Below, in pieces: positions 34,266 through 42,287 of a DNA stretch of 52,161 bases (the stretch's first letter is position 1; each line of letters begins with the position of its first letter). The notes under the pieces are model-generated. The model was not told where the DNA came from, did not search any database, and saw nothing but the letters and a program-made list of their open reading frames with translations. The DNA comes from Lachnospira sp. UBA4346 (GTDB lineage Bacteria > Bacillota > Clostridia > Lachnospirales > Lachnospiraceae), in the NCBI GenBank assembly GCA_002394205.1, contig DGTC01000013.1, forward strand, positions 1-52,161, read 5' to 3'. Both the position numbers and the translations under genes were made by a program.

Positions 34266-36161
34266 CTAATTCTCCACAGCCAATACAGCTGTAATATCAC
34301 CTTCTCCAAATAATTCCATCAAATATTCCTGTGTTACATTCTGAAATACTCCAACTTTGGTAAATTCCCATGTATTCGTATCATAATAAAATGTCAGTTC
34401 ATTTCCCTGATACAGAATAATATCTCCCGGCTGCGTTGTATACATCGTATCATTGGTTGGCAATGAAAAGCCTAATTCTGATACTTTTTCAAAATTCCCA
34501 TAATCATGCATATGTAAAGTCAGTGGCTCTGCTTTGATGTGCTCATACAACGCCTGTGCAGAAGAATTTTCTTCTAATTTGGCACGCAGCGGCGTATCAT
34601 TTACAGTTATCTGCAGGAACATTCCTTCTTCTCTTTGCGGCTCTGCCTGTTCCTGCCGTATCGCAGCTTCTACATGTCCATTGACAATGTTGTACCCTTC
34701 ATATTCTCCTGTAAAAGCAAAATCAACCGCTCCGTTTGTAATTTTCCACCAGCCGGCTTCATTTGAAGCTACTGTGTTTGCTGTAAAATCTACCGCTCCA
34801 TTTACTAAATACCACCAGCCATATTCGTTCGCTGCAAGCCCTGTAAATCCAAAATCTACCGCTCCGTTTGTGATTTTCCACCAGCCAACTTCATTTGAAG
34901 CTACTGTATTTCCTGTAAAATCTACCGCTCCATTTACTAAATACCACCAGCCATATTCATTCGCTGCAAGTCCCGTGAATCCAAAATCTACGGCTCCGTT
35001 TGTGATTTTCCACCAGCCGGCTTCATTTGAAGCTACTGTATTTGCTGTAAAATCTACCGCTCCATTTACTAAATACCACCAGCCATATTCATTCGCTGCA
35101 AGTCCCGTGAATCCAAAATCTACGGCTCCGTTTGTGATTTTCCACCAGCCGGCTTCGTTCGGTGCAACTCCATTGTAGTTGAAATCAACCACACTGTCTG
35201 TTACTTTCCACCAGCCGGCTTCATTGGGCACAATACCTGTGAAATTTTTATCAATTTGTCCATTGACATAATAATACCAATTGCCATCCTCTGCGATTGC
35301 CAGACCATTTATATTCTGTGGATTCTCCGGATGTTCCTGCATATAAGCTCTGTTTACAACCGTCTGTTCCGGCAATATTTCCTCTACAGCATCCTGTGTT
35401 CCATCCAGAAAATATTTCTGACGTGGAATCGCTTTGTAACTTCCTTGATTTTCGCCAACCCAGTAATATGTATAATCCTGCAAATTCAGCGCATAATCCC
35501 CCTGATTTACCCCGACTGCTTCATATTGTCCAAATACATGTTGTAAATATACGGTCATTTCAGAATGATTTGTAATCCGTTGTAATGCTATATCATAAGC
35601 AAAAATATTTGGCTGAATAATTTGCATATTAGAAGGGAATACAAATTCTTTGAGATTACTGCAATGTGCAAAAGAAAATTCCTCTAATGTAGTAAGACTT
35701 TCCGGCAATGTAATCTCTGTAAGATTCTCACATCCCATAAATGCTCTTGCTTCTATTTGGTCTAATCCACTTCCAAGCTGAATCGTACGAAGACCACTCT
35801 GCGCAAAAGTCCATGCTCCGATATCTTTAACACTATCTGCAAGTGTTACATGCTGCAGATTTGGACATCTCATAAACATTCGTTCTGCCAATCTTGTAAT
35901 TCCGTCTTCTACAATAATTTCTGTAATTTGATCTTTAACACCTTCTAATGGCGAAACTTCCTGCAAATAACTGTACGTCGATCCTGTTCCGCGCAATGTC
36001 AATACACCATTTTCTAATGTTGCAGTAATATTCTTTCCTACCTGAAAACTTTCTGCTGCATAGACAGTTTGTGTTTCCCATATATTGGAATTTACAAATA
36101 TTGGAGTCGCAACCATTGCAGCAGCCGTAACAATTGTCATCACTTTTTTGAATCTGTTCAT
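34266..36161 (-). CDS. Secreted leucine-rich-repeat (BspA-type) protein with cell-wall-binding-like repeats
   Basis: 631 residues from the ATG at 36159-36161 (GGAGG is upstream; an in-frame ATG two codons earlier touches that site). Signal peptide: MNRFKKVMTIVTAAAMVATP, processed near VYAAES. Residues about 40-190 are BspA-like leucine-rich repeats (AFMGCENLTEITLPESLTTL). Residues about 275-485 hold nine Trp-rich repeats of about 22 residues beginning GWWKITNGAVDF or GWWYLVNGAVDF, similar to choline/wall-binding repeats. The tail (about 510-631) is another beta domain (MFLQITVNDTPLRAKL) of unknown role. Predicted surface adhesin or host-interaction protein. Confidence 0.85.
   Translation of the reverse strand: MNRFKKVMTIVTAAAMVATPIFVNSNIWETQTVYAAESFQVGKNITATLENGVLTLRGTGSTYSYLQEVSPLEGVKDQITEIIVEDGITRLAERMFMRCPNLQHVTLADSVKDIGAWTFAQSGLRTIQLGSGLDQIEARAFMGCENLTEITLPESLTTLEEFSFAHCSNLKEFVFPSNMQIIQPNIFAYDIALQRITNHSEMTVYLQHVFGQYEAVGVNQGDYALNLQDYTYYWVGENQGSYKAIPRQKYFLDGTQDAVEEILPEQTVVNRAYMQEHPENPQNINGLAIAEDGNWYYYVNGQIDKNFTGIVPNEAGWWKVTDSVVDFNYNGVAPNEAGWWKITNGAVDFGFTGLAANEYGWWYLVNGAVDFTANTVASNEAGWWKITNGAVDFGFTGLAANEYGWWYLVNGAVDFTGNTVASNEVGWWKITNGAVDFGFTGLAANEYGWWYLVNGAVDFTANTVASNEAGWWKITNGAVDFAFTGEYEGYNIVNGHVEAAIRQEQAEPQREEGMFLQITVNDTPLRAKLEENSSAQALYEHIKAEPLTLHMHDYGNFEKVSELGFSLPTNDTMYTTQPGDIILYQGNELTFYYDTNTWEFTKVGVFQNVTQEYLMELFGEGDITAVLAVEN
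34751..35146 (-). repeat. Three 132-bp tandem repeats inside the LRR gene
   Basis: The start word AGCC occurs at 34751, 34883, 35015 and 35147, exactly 132 bases apart, and the three units are nearly identical. Each encodes two Trp-rich 22-residue repeats. Such near-identity suggests recent duplication and possible length variation between strains. Confidence 0.9.
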
Positions 36162-36352
36162 ACACATCCTCCATTTCTTGCATCATTTTATTTACATACT
36201 ACCTTACTATATAAATGGATATGCCATCTCAAAATACAATAATGTCTGACATTATCTCAATATAAATTATTGGCTTCCAAGTACATTTGCCCATGATATC
36301 ATCTCGCCCGATGAAACGTTTCAATCCATCATTTCAAAGATACATCTGCTTT

Positions 36353-37342
36353 TCATTTCTCTTCATATGGGAACTTCATTCCCCACTGTGCCCGAATATC
36401 ATCTAATAACTGTAATGTCAGCAAGGACTGTTGGGAAGTATATACATCTGAACTGCTCTGATGATTACAGATACAGCGAACTGCCTCCCGAATCTCATAC
36501 TCAAAGCCTGTATATACAAATGGTACTCTAATATCTTTTACAGTCCCATCATTGTATACAATGTGCATTTCTTCCGCTTTCTGATAATCCGGTAATTCAA
36601 TTCTGCCTTTCGTACCAACAATAAGCGCATTTCTTGGAATATCAAGTCCGATAGAAGTGGTCACCGTGGCTTTCTTTGTATCAGAATAAATGAGCTGAAT
36701 CATGCTGAAATCATCTGTTCCATATTCATTGATATGTACATCAGATAAAATCTTTTGTGGTACTGCATCAAATACCATTCCCAAAAATCCCAAATTATAG
36801 ATTCCAATATCAAGAAGTGCACCACCACCTAAGCTCGCATCAAACTTCCGGTCTTTTCTCTTGCCACGCGCAATAAATCCATAATCCGCTCTTGCATATG
36901 TAACTTCTCCAATTTCACCATCTGCAATGATTGCTTTCATCTGCTGAAGCACCGGAAGAAAATAAATCCAAAATGCCTCCATAATAAACAATCCTTTTTC
37001 TTTTGCCAGTGCATACAACTTTTTTGCATCCTGTGTATTCGTGGTAAATGGCTTCTCACACAACACATGCTTTCCTGCCTCCAACGCCATTTCACAGTGC
37101 TTAACATGTAAATTGTTGGGCGTTGCAATATATACTGCATCCACATTGACATCCTGCAATAACTCTTCATACGAACCATATGCCCTGTCAATCTCATATT
37201 CCTTTGCAAAGTCTTTCGCTCTGCTTTCCTCTCTTGCTGCAACTGCAAACAGATTCACATCTTCTTCGCCCTGCTGCATCAGATTGATTGTTTTTGCAAA
37301 TTTGTTTGCAATATTTCCTGCGCCAATAATACCCCAGTTCAA
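36353..37342 (-). CDS. Gfo/Idh/MocA family oxidoreductase
   Basis: NAD(P)-dependent sugar-type dehydrogenase, 329 residues. The likely start is TTG at 37340-37342 (MNWGIIGAGNIANKFAKT), placed eight bases after GGAGG; an upstream TTG in the same frame overlaps that site. The Rossmann motif GIIGAGNIANKFA is at the N-terminus; EKPFTTN (the catalytic Lys of EKP) is near residue 95. The remainder is the GFO/IDH C-terminal fold. Substrate not predictable. It follows the zinc-ribbon gene by about 45 bases. Confidence 0.9.
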   Translation of the reverse strand: MNWGIIGAGNIANKFAKTINLMQQGEEDVNLFAVAAREESRAKDFAKEYEIDRAYGSYEELLQDVNVDAVYIATPNNLHVKHCEMALEAGKHVLCEKPFTTNTQDAKKLYALAKEKGLFIMEAFWIYFLPVLQQMKAIIADGEIGEVTYARADYGFIARGKRKDRKFDASLGGGALLDIGIYNLGFLGMVFDAVPQKILSDVHINEYGTDDFSMIQLIYSDTKKATVTTSIGLDIPRNALIVGTKGRIELPDYQKAEEMHIVYNDGTVKDIRVPFVYTGFEYEIREAVRCICNHQSSSDVYTSQQSLLTLQLLDDIRAQWGMKFPYEEK

Positions 37343-37387
37343 CGTTTTGTCCTCCAATTTACGTATTTTTCCGATATTTCCATAACA

Positions 37388-38284
37388 TTACCAGTCGCTG
37401 TCCCAGTCAGAACCACCTGAATCCCAAGAATCATTCGAATCCCAGTCATACCCGCTGTCATCATTATCCCAATGGTCATCTCTGCGGCTATTTTCTTCAT
37501 CTCTTCTACGCTGTTCCCGAACCTGATATGACGCATATGCCGAACTGCTCGTAAAGTCTGTAATCTGTGTAGAAGCGTCCCATGTCGGCGTGTAATAGAA
37601 ATCCTTTGATGTCTTGCCGTGCTCTAAATCCTGCGGAACTTCATATGTACGATACCAGTCCGTATCATCTTCATCGTAATAATACCATTCCGAAACGCCC
37701 GATGAATAAATATGATAATAATTCATTCCCTGATAATCGTAATATCCATTCGCAGACGGATCAACATCCTGATTCATCACGATTGCAATAATAAAAAATA
37801 ATACCCAAACTAGTGCAAAGATTTTCAATTCTTTGTTTTTAAATCTTTTCTTTTTCGTACCTCTGCCATTCCTGAAACTAGAATTGTTCTGCGAATTTTT
37901 GCGGTTGATATTTGCCTGCTTCTGTTCAATAATTTCCTGCTTCAGCCTCTGATAAAGTTCATTCACTGCATATGCTTCATCCGTTCCCTGATACCGTATT
38001 GCACGCTGTCCATTATCTTTATTCTTATATACAACATAATCTCCTGTCGTCTGATCCTGATAAATACCAAATGCTCTCGGACTTTGGTAATCCTGTCCAA
38101 TGAAAAAACGAGTCACTTCATATGGCGGCAGACCTCTGTCCTGATACCATTTCTGCAGTTCTTCAATTGTAATTGGCTGACTGCCACTCGTTCTTACCAC
38201 GCCGGAATTCGGAGAACCGCAATGCGGACATTTTTCTAATGTATCATTAAATAAATGATTGCAATATGGACATGTTATCTTCAT
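37388..38284 (-). CDS. Zinc-ribbon membrane protein with Asp/Trp-rich tail
   Basis: 298 residues. N-terminal zinc ribbon (CPYCNHLFNDTLEKCPHCG, two CxxC pairs). A cytoplasmic domain of about 110 residues (FFIGQDYQSPRAFGIYQD) is followed by a basic stretch, one membrane helix (IFALVWVLFFIIAIVMN, about residue 155), a Tyr-rich region and a low-complexity tail rich in Asp, Ser and Trp. No function can be assigned. GGAGG precedes the ATG. Gap to the lipoprotein gene is 24 bases, so they may be co-transcribed. Confidence 0.75.
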   Translation of the reverse strand: MKITCPYCNHLFNDTLEKCPHCGSPNSGVVRTSGSQPITIEELQKWYQDRGLPPYEVTRFFIGQDYQSPRAFGIYQDQTTGDYVVYKNKDNGQRAIRYQGTDEAYAVNELYQRLKQEIIEQKQANINRKNSQNNSSFRNGRGTKKKRFKNKELKIFALVWVLFFIIAIVMNQDVDPSANGYYDYQGMNYYHIYSSGVSEWYYYDEDDTDWYRTYEVPQDLEHGKTSKDFYYTPTWDASTQITDFTSSSAYASYQVREQRRRDEENSRRDDHWDNDDSGYDWDSNDSWDSGGSDWDSDW

Positions 38285-38308
38285 TGAATCACTCCCTCCG
38301 AATCACAT

Positions 38309-38947
38309 CTATGGATTCACGCAGCATCCGCCCCATTCTACAACGGTAAATCCTTCTCTTTCCGGTGCATTTAATGTCTGTTTCTCTAAACTTACATATT
38401 TTTCAGATGGCTGATATGCCATAAATACTCGAATCAACGTGTCCGGATTCGGATCAATCTGCAATACCGCCTGATTGGTATATGCTTCTGTCTGGAAAGA
38501 AATAATATTGTATGCATTATCCTGCATCAACGGAAGCCAATATACAATAAATTCATTCGCTTCCTTTCGATTAAGTCCCAAATTTGCAAGTGCATTTTCC
38601 AAAAACTGTGCCGTATCCTTTCCTGCAACACAAAATCCCTCCGACAAATCATACGAATCTGCACAGATTCCTTCCCAGTACAAATAATTATATGTAACAT
38701 TCTGATTGTCCACAAGCGTACCATCCGGATATGCTGTTACATTCCATCCATCGTCGTCTGCATAATTCGGATAGGAGCAGGTAAGTTTTCCATTTAACGA
38801 TAAGCGCACAGATACCTCTTCTTCTTTTTCCGGATATAAATAAATAACCGGTTTTTTAGAAAGCGGTTCTTCTACTACACCACATCCACCAGCAAATATA
38901 CTGATTCCCAATGCCAGTACCGCGATTACTCCATACTTTGTTCTCAT
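38309..38947 (-). CDS. Putative lipoprotein
   Basis: 212 residues from the ATG at 38945-38947 (MRTKYGVIAVLALGIS), chosen for AAAGGAG upstream. Lipobox IFAGGC (about residues 19-24) predicts lipid anchoring. The mature domain carries KPVIYLYPEKEEEVSVRL and a YPNYADDDGWNVTAYPDGTL segment then YNYLYWEG, a pattern I recall from a widespread uncharacterised family. Ends NP with vicinal cysteines (GGCCVNP). Function unknown; co-located with the zinc-ribbon membrane protein. Confidence 0.75.
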   Translation of the reverse strand: MRTKYGVIAVLALGISIFAGGCGVVEEPLSKKPVIYLYPEKEEEVSVRLSLNGKLTCSYPNYADDDGWNVTAYPDGTLVDNQNVTYNYLYWEGICADSYDLSEGFCVAGKDTAQFLENALANLGLNRKEANEFIVYWLPLMQDNAYNIISFQTEAYTNQAVLQIDPNPDTLIRVFMAYQPSEKYVSLEKQTLNAPEREGFTVVEWGGCCVNP

Positions 38948-38998
38948 ATAAAACATCTCCTTTCTTTTCGATATTTCCATTCATACTTCCTTTTTATT

Positions 38999-39027
38999 AG
39001 TATAACATTTTTACACATGCTATTCAA
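38999..39027 (-). promoter_or_regulatory. Promoter of the lipoprotein gene cluster
   Basis: Minus strand TTGAAT (39022-39027), 17-base spacer, TATACT (38999-39004). Divergent from the plus-strand promoter at 39097-39126. Confidence 0.55.
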
Positions 39028-39044
39028 GCAATGTCATACCATAA

Positions 39045-39092
39045 TCTATATAGAACTTTTATTCGAATTCTATATAGAACTTTTATTCGAAT
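39045..39092. repeat. Two exact 24-bp tandem repeats in the divergent intergenic region
   Basis: The 24-base unit at 39045-39068 is repeated exactly at 39069-39092. Each unit has two palindromes, TCTATATAGA and ATTCGAAT. The pair ends five bases before the -35 of the DUF5131 promoter, so a protein binding site is likely. Confidence 0.8.
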
Positions 39093-39096
39093 TTTA

Positions 39097-39126
39097 TTGT
39101 TTTTCATGGCACAAATATTCTATAAT
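39097..39126 (+). promoter_or_regulatory. Promoter of the DUF5131 gene
   Basis: Plus strand TTGTTT (39097-39102), 18-base spacer, TATAAT (39121-39126), 32 bases before the ATG; the 24-bp tandem repeats lie directly upstream. Confidence 0.6.
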
Positions 39127-39158
39127 GACAATAAAATTGTTATGAAGGAGGCACACAC

Positions 39159-39992
39159 ATGAGCGAACCACTACCACTTGACCGCATCTGGAATCCATGG
39201 CATGGATGCCATAAATATAGCGAAGGCTGTGAACATTGCTATATGTTCTATCTGGATGCACAGCGCGATAAACGTGGTGATGAGATCTACAAAACGAAAA
39301 CCAATTTCAAATTGCCGCTTAGTAAAACACGCAGCGGTGAATTCAAAATCCCTAGTGGTTCTAGTGTGCGTGTATGCATGACGAGTGACTTCTTCCTAGA
39401 AGAAGCAGATGCCTGGCGTGATGAAGTCTGGGATATTATCCGACAGCGTCCAGACGTTCACTTCTGGCTCTTAACCAAACGTGCCGAGCGAATTGCAGCC
39501 CACCTTCCCTGGGACTGGTTAGATGGTTGGGAGAATGTATCTATTAATGTTACAACAGAGAACCAACGGCGTGCAGACGAAAGAATCCCCTTGCTGCTTG
39601 ACGTTCCTGCCAAACACAAGGGGATTATGGTTGCGCCATTCATAGGTCCGGTTGACATAACGAACTATCTTGCAAGTGGACAACTTGAAGAAGTTCTCGC
39701 TGACGGCGAAAACTATGACGGTGCCAGACCGCTGCACTATGAATGGGTAGAATCTTTATATAACCAATGTGTAACATATGATATTCCATTTAAGTTCTAT
39801 GGCACCGGCAATGTATTTGTCAAAGATGGAAAAACATACAATATCTGTAAAGCATACCAGCGTGTTCAGGCATTAAAATCCGGCCTGCAGCACCCTGCCG
39901 TTACAGGCAATTTTCGCATACAGCCACGGTGCGCAACCTGTGAACGTAGAAATTCCTGCGGTGGCTGCAAATGGTGTGGGAGATGTCGGTGA
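39159..39992 (+). CDS. DUF5131 / phage Gp37-Gp68 family protein
   Basis: The only plus-strand gene: 277 residues with a GGAGG seven bases before the ATG. The start SEPLPLDRIWNPWHGCHKYS and motif CHKYSEGCEHCYM (C-x6-C-x2-C) are the hallmark of the DUF5131 family, which is related to radical-SAM proteins; MTSDFFLEEADAWR and WLLTKRAERI follow. The C-terminus has a second cysteine-rich region (CATCERRNSCGGCKWCGRC) that could bind metal. Often phage- or defence-associated; exact activity unknown. Opposite orientation to all neighbours, with its own repeat-bearing promoter. Confidence 0.85.
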   Translation: MSEPLPLDRIWNPWHGCHKYSEGCEHCYMFYLDAQRDKRGDEIYKTKTNFKLPLSKTRSGEFKIPSGSSVRVCMTSDFFLEEADAWRDEVWDIIRQRPDVHFWLLTKRAERIAAHLPWDWLDGWENVSINVTTENQRRADERIPLLLDVPAKHKGIMVAPFIGPVDITNYLASGQLEEVLADGENYDGARPLHYEWVESLYNQCVTYDIPFKFYGTGNVFVKDGKTYNICKAYQRVQALKSGLQHPAVTGNFRIQPRCATCERRNSCGGCKWCGRCR

Positions 39993-40105
39993 AAGTTGAT
40001 TTTTCAATAACCAATTCGAAAATAATCCAGATATGCTTTATAATGCCCCTGCGCAGTCAGGCATGTATCTGTTTGGAAATTAATTTGTAACGATATAATA
40101 ATTTT

Positions 40106-40648
40106 CTATTTTATCCGCAGCAACACATCAACATCTTTTCGCTTTGGTGCAGCAGGGTCTTCATCCGGATAACCAATTGCCAAAATAGCAGCGACAGCTT
40201 CTGTTTCTGGTAACCCGATAATTTTTGCGACTTCCTTTTCATCAAAAATCCCCATAATCACAGTTCCGATTCCATAATTATGTGCTGCCAAGCAAAATGT
40301 CTGCGTTGCAATTCCTGCATCAAACATCTGCCACTGTTCCCCCTTTGACGTTGTATACGAACCATCTCTTTCAAAACCACTTCGTCCTTTTACATAAGAT
40401 ATAATCAATATATTTTTTGCATTTTCAAGTATCTTTATATTTCCTTGAAACTGCAGCGTTGCATCTTTTGCGATTCTTTGAATCAATTCTTCCTTCTGAA
40501 TCAGATTATATCTGGTAATCTGCGTATTCTTCCATGAAGGTGCATAAGCTGCCGCCTCTACAATCTGTTTCATAACTGCTTCTGATACAAGTTCATTTGT
40601 GAATTTTCTAACACTTCTACGTTCTTTGATACATTGGATTGTTTCCAT
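40106..40648 (-). CDS. Nitroreductase family protein
   Basis: FMN-dependent oxidoreductase, 180 residues. Family start CIKERRSVRKFTNE, the FMN-contacting YAPSWKNTQ region, the hydrophobic IATQTFCLAAHNYGIGTVIMG and the end LAIGYPDEDPAAPKRK. GGAGG precedes the ATG. No partner in the neighbourhood suggests a substrate. Confidence 0.92.
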   Translation of the reverse strand: METIQCIKERRSVRKFTNELVSEAVMKQIVEAAAYAPSWKNTQITRYNLIQKEELIQRIAKDATLQFQGNIKILENAKNILIISYVKGRSGFERDGSYTTSKGEQWQMFDAGIATQTFCLAAHNYGIGTVIMGIFDEKEVAKIIGLPETEAVAAILAIGYPDEDPAAPKRKDVDVLLRIK

Positions 40649-40778
40649 ATATGTGTCCTCCTGTTTTCCACGAATCTGTCAATCTTCCTATCGTGTCTAT
40701 CTTCTTCCTAGTATAACATTTTCATTTATCCTAGAAAAGCAAATTCATATATGTCATTTTCCAACTTCTATCGCAGAA

Positions 40779-40808
40779 ATGCCCGGACAATTCACTTTGT
40801 CCGAGCAT
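40779..40808 (-). terminator. Probable terminator after gtfB
   Basis: ATGCCCGGACAA (40779-40790) / TTGTCCGAGCAT (40797-40808), one G-T pair, 6-base loop. T-run on the minus strand is weak (TTTC). It lies 31 bases after the gtfB stop codon, at the end of the accessory Sec operon. Confidence 0.55.
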
Positions 40809-40838
40809 CTAATCGTTCATTTTTTATATTTAAACAGC

Positions 40839-42287
40839 TTATTTTGATGTAAATATTTTCCTATATGTCTCCACAGTTTCTGACATAGCTGCCTCTCTCT
40901 GATGTTCAACAGCCTCCTTTATTGCACCCGGATTTTTTATTATCTGCGCAATATGTTCTGCAAGTTCTTTAACGTCTTTATATATATGGTCTGATGTCAC
41001 ATAACAGGAATTATGCACTGTATTTTTTAATGCCATAATGCATTGGTTGTTTAAAAATGCTCTCTTCCCTGCAGATAAAATCTCTCCTCCATGGTTAATA
41101 TCTAAATATATATCACACTTTTGAAACAATTCGTCCACTACGTTTGCTTTAACCGTAGGATACAAAAATACATTCTCATACCGGCCAAATGCAAGCAACT
41201 TACTCGACATTTCCGTTACTGCAGCTATATGAAAATGAATATTTCCAAAACGTTCTACGAGCTGTGCAAGACCTTCTATCTGATCTGAATTCGTGCATAT
41301 CAACGCATCCGTTCTCCCCTCATTCTCTCTCTGAAAATCATAAATAAATCCTAATGGTCGAAGCATCAATTCCGGTGCTCCAAGATTATCCAGATTGTGA
41401 TAACTCGACCTGTTCTGTACACATACCATCGACGTATTCGTTTTACCTGAAAATATCATCTTCATATTCCCCGGAATCTCCATTCTCGGTTCTTCTTGCC
41501 AGAATAAAACATTTCCGTTCTGTGGACGTTCTAAATTTTCCGTAACAAACATCGGCGTTGACAAGGAATTATAATATATTCTGCTTCCGTTTGCTCCGAT
41601 TTCTTTGAGCATCGCAACTGCCATCTGTGTAACATTCTCAAAGAATTGTACCGTTTGATTTCTATTTACAATAATATCATCTGTGACAAAATTGTGTGTT
41701 ACACGCTCTCTTCCATATTCATCAAACCAAGAACATAGGAATCGCTCTCCTTTTTTATTAAATACAGTTCTCGCATACAATTGTCCCTGACAATCATAGT
41801 GATCTGTACATCGTACAATTTCCTCTTCGTTCAGCCAATCAACATCACTTACCAGACGCTTCCCCAACCTGCTTGAATAAAATATACGTCCTCTTAAATG
41901 CTGCAAATCATGTATCTGTCCAGCCGATGCATTACTGCTGATTTCCCAATAATCCGGAACTTCAATCTGATTAAAGAATCTTGCCTTTCCACTGTTATAT
42001 CCGGCATGTGACACACGATACGCCTGAATTTCTGATTCTACCAAATTGCGCGTTCTTGATACTGCCCCCGGTAACAATTCATTATCATCACTAGAACAAA
42101 ACCATCTATATAACGATATGACATCATCCGGCAGAAATCCATCTGACTGAATCACAATAACCGGCCCCGCAAAACCTGCCATTCTAAAGGAATTCTTTAG
42201 CATCTCTGCAGAATCATTATACCGATCAAGAAGTAATACCCCCTGCTCAACATTTTTACAAATTACTCTCTGATTATCTTTTCCCAT
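40839..42287 (-). CDS. gtfB: Accessory Sec GlcNAc-transferase subunit GtfB
   Basis: Non-catalytic partner of GtfA that binds the acceptor serine-rich protein. 482 residues, no Rossmann nucleotide-sugar site conserved. Recognisable features: SHAGYNSGKARFFNQIEVP, then DVDWLNEEE, DHYDCQGQLYART and the C-terminal segment CDIYLDINHGGEILSAGKRA. The start overlaps the gtfA end by 25 bases, consistent with coupled synthesis of the heterodimer. Last gene of the aSec operon. Confidence 0.9.
   Translation of the reverse strand: MGKDNQRVICKNVEQGVLLLDRYNDSAEMLKNSFRMAGFAGPVIVIQSDGFLPDDVISLYRWFCSSDDNELLPGAVSRTRNLVESEIQAYRVSHAGYNSGKARFFNQIEVPDYWEISSNASAGQIHDLQHLRGRIFYSSRLGKRLVSDVDWLNEEEIVRCTDHYDCQGQLYARTVFNKKGERFLCSWFDEYGRERVTHNFVTDDIIVNRNQTVQFFENVTQMAVAMLKEIGANGSRIYYNSLSTPMFVTENLERPQNGNVLFWQEEPRMEIPGNMKMIFSGKTNTSMVCVQNRSSYHNLDNLGAPELMLRPLGFIYDFQRENEGRTDALICTNSDQIEGLAQLVERFGNIHFHIAAVTEMSSKLLAFGRYENVFLYPTVKANVVDELFQKCDIYLDINHGGEILSAGKRAFLNNQCIMALKNTVHNSCYVTSDHIYKDVKELAEHIAQIIKNPGAIKEAVEHQREAAMSETVETYRKIFTSK

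Noticed and set aside
34534..35178. 214-codon plus-strand open frame
   Set aside because: Mirror of the 132-bp repeats in the LRR gene; antisense artefact.
36312..36323. TGAAACGTTTCA palindrome resembling a cre site
   Set aside because: It is two bases short of the cre consensus and is not at a recognisable promoter; kept only as a note.
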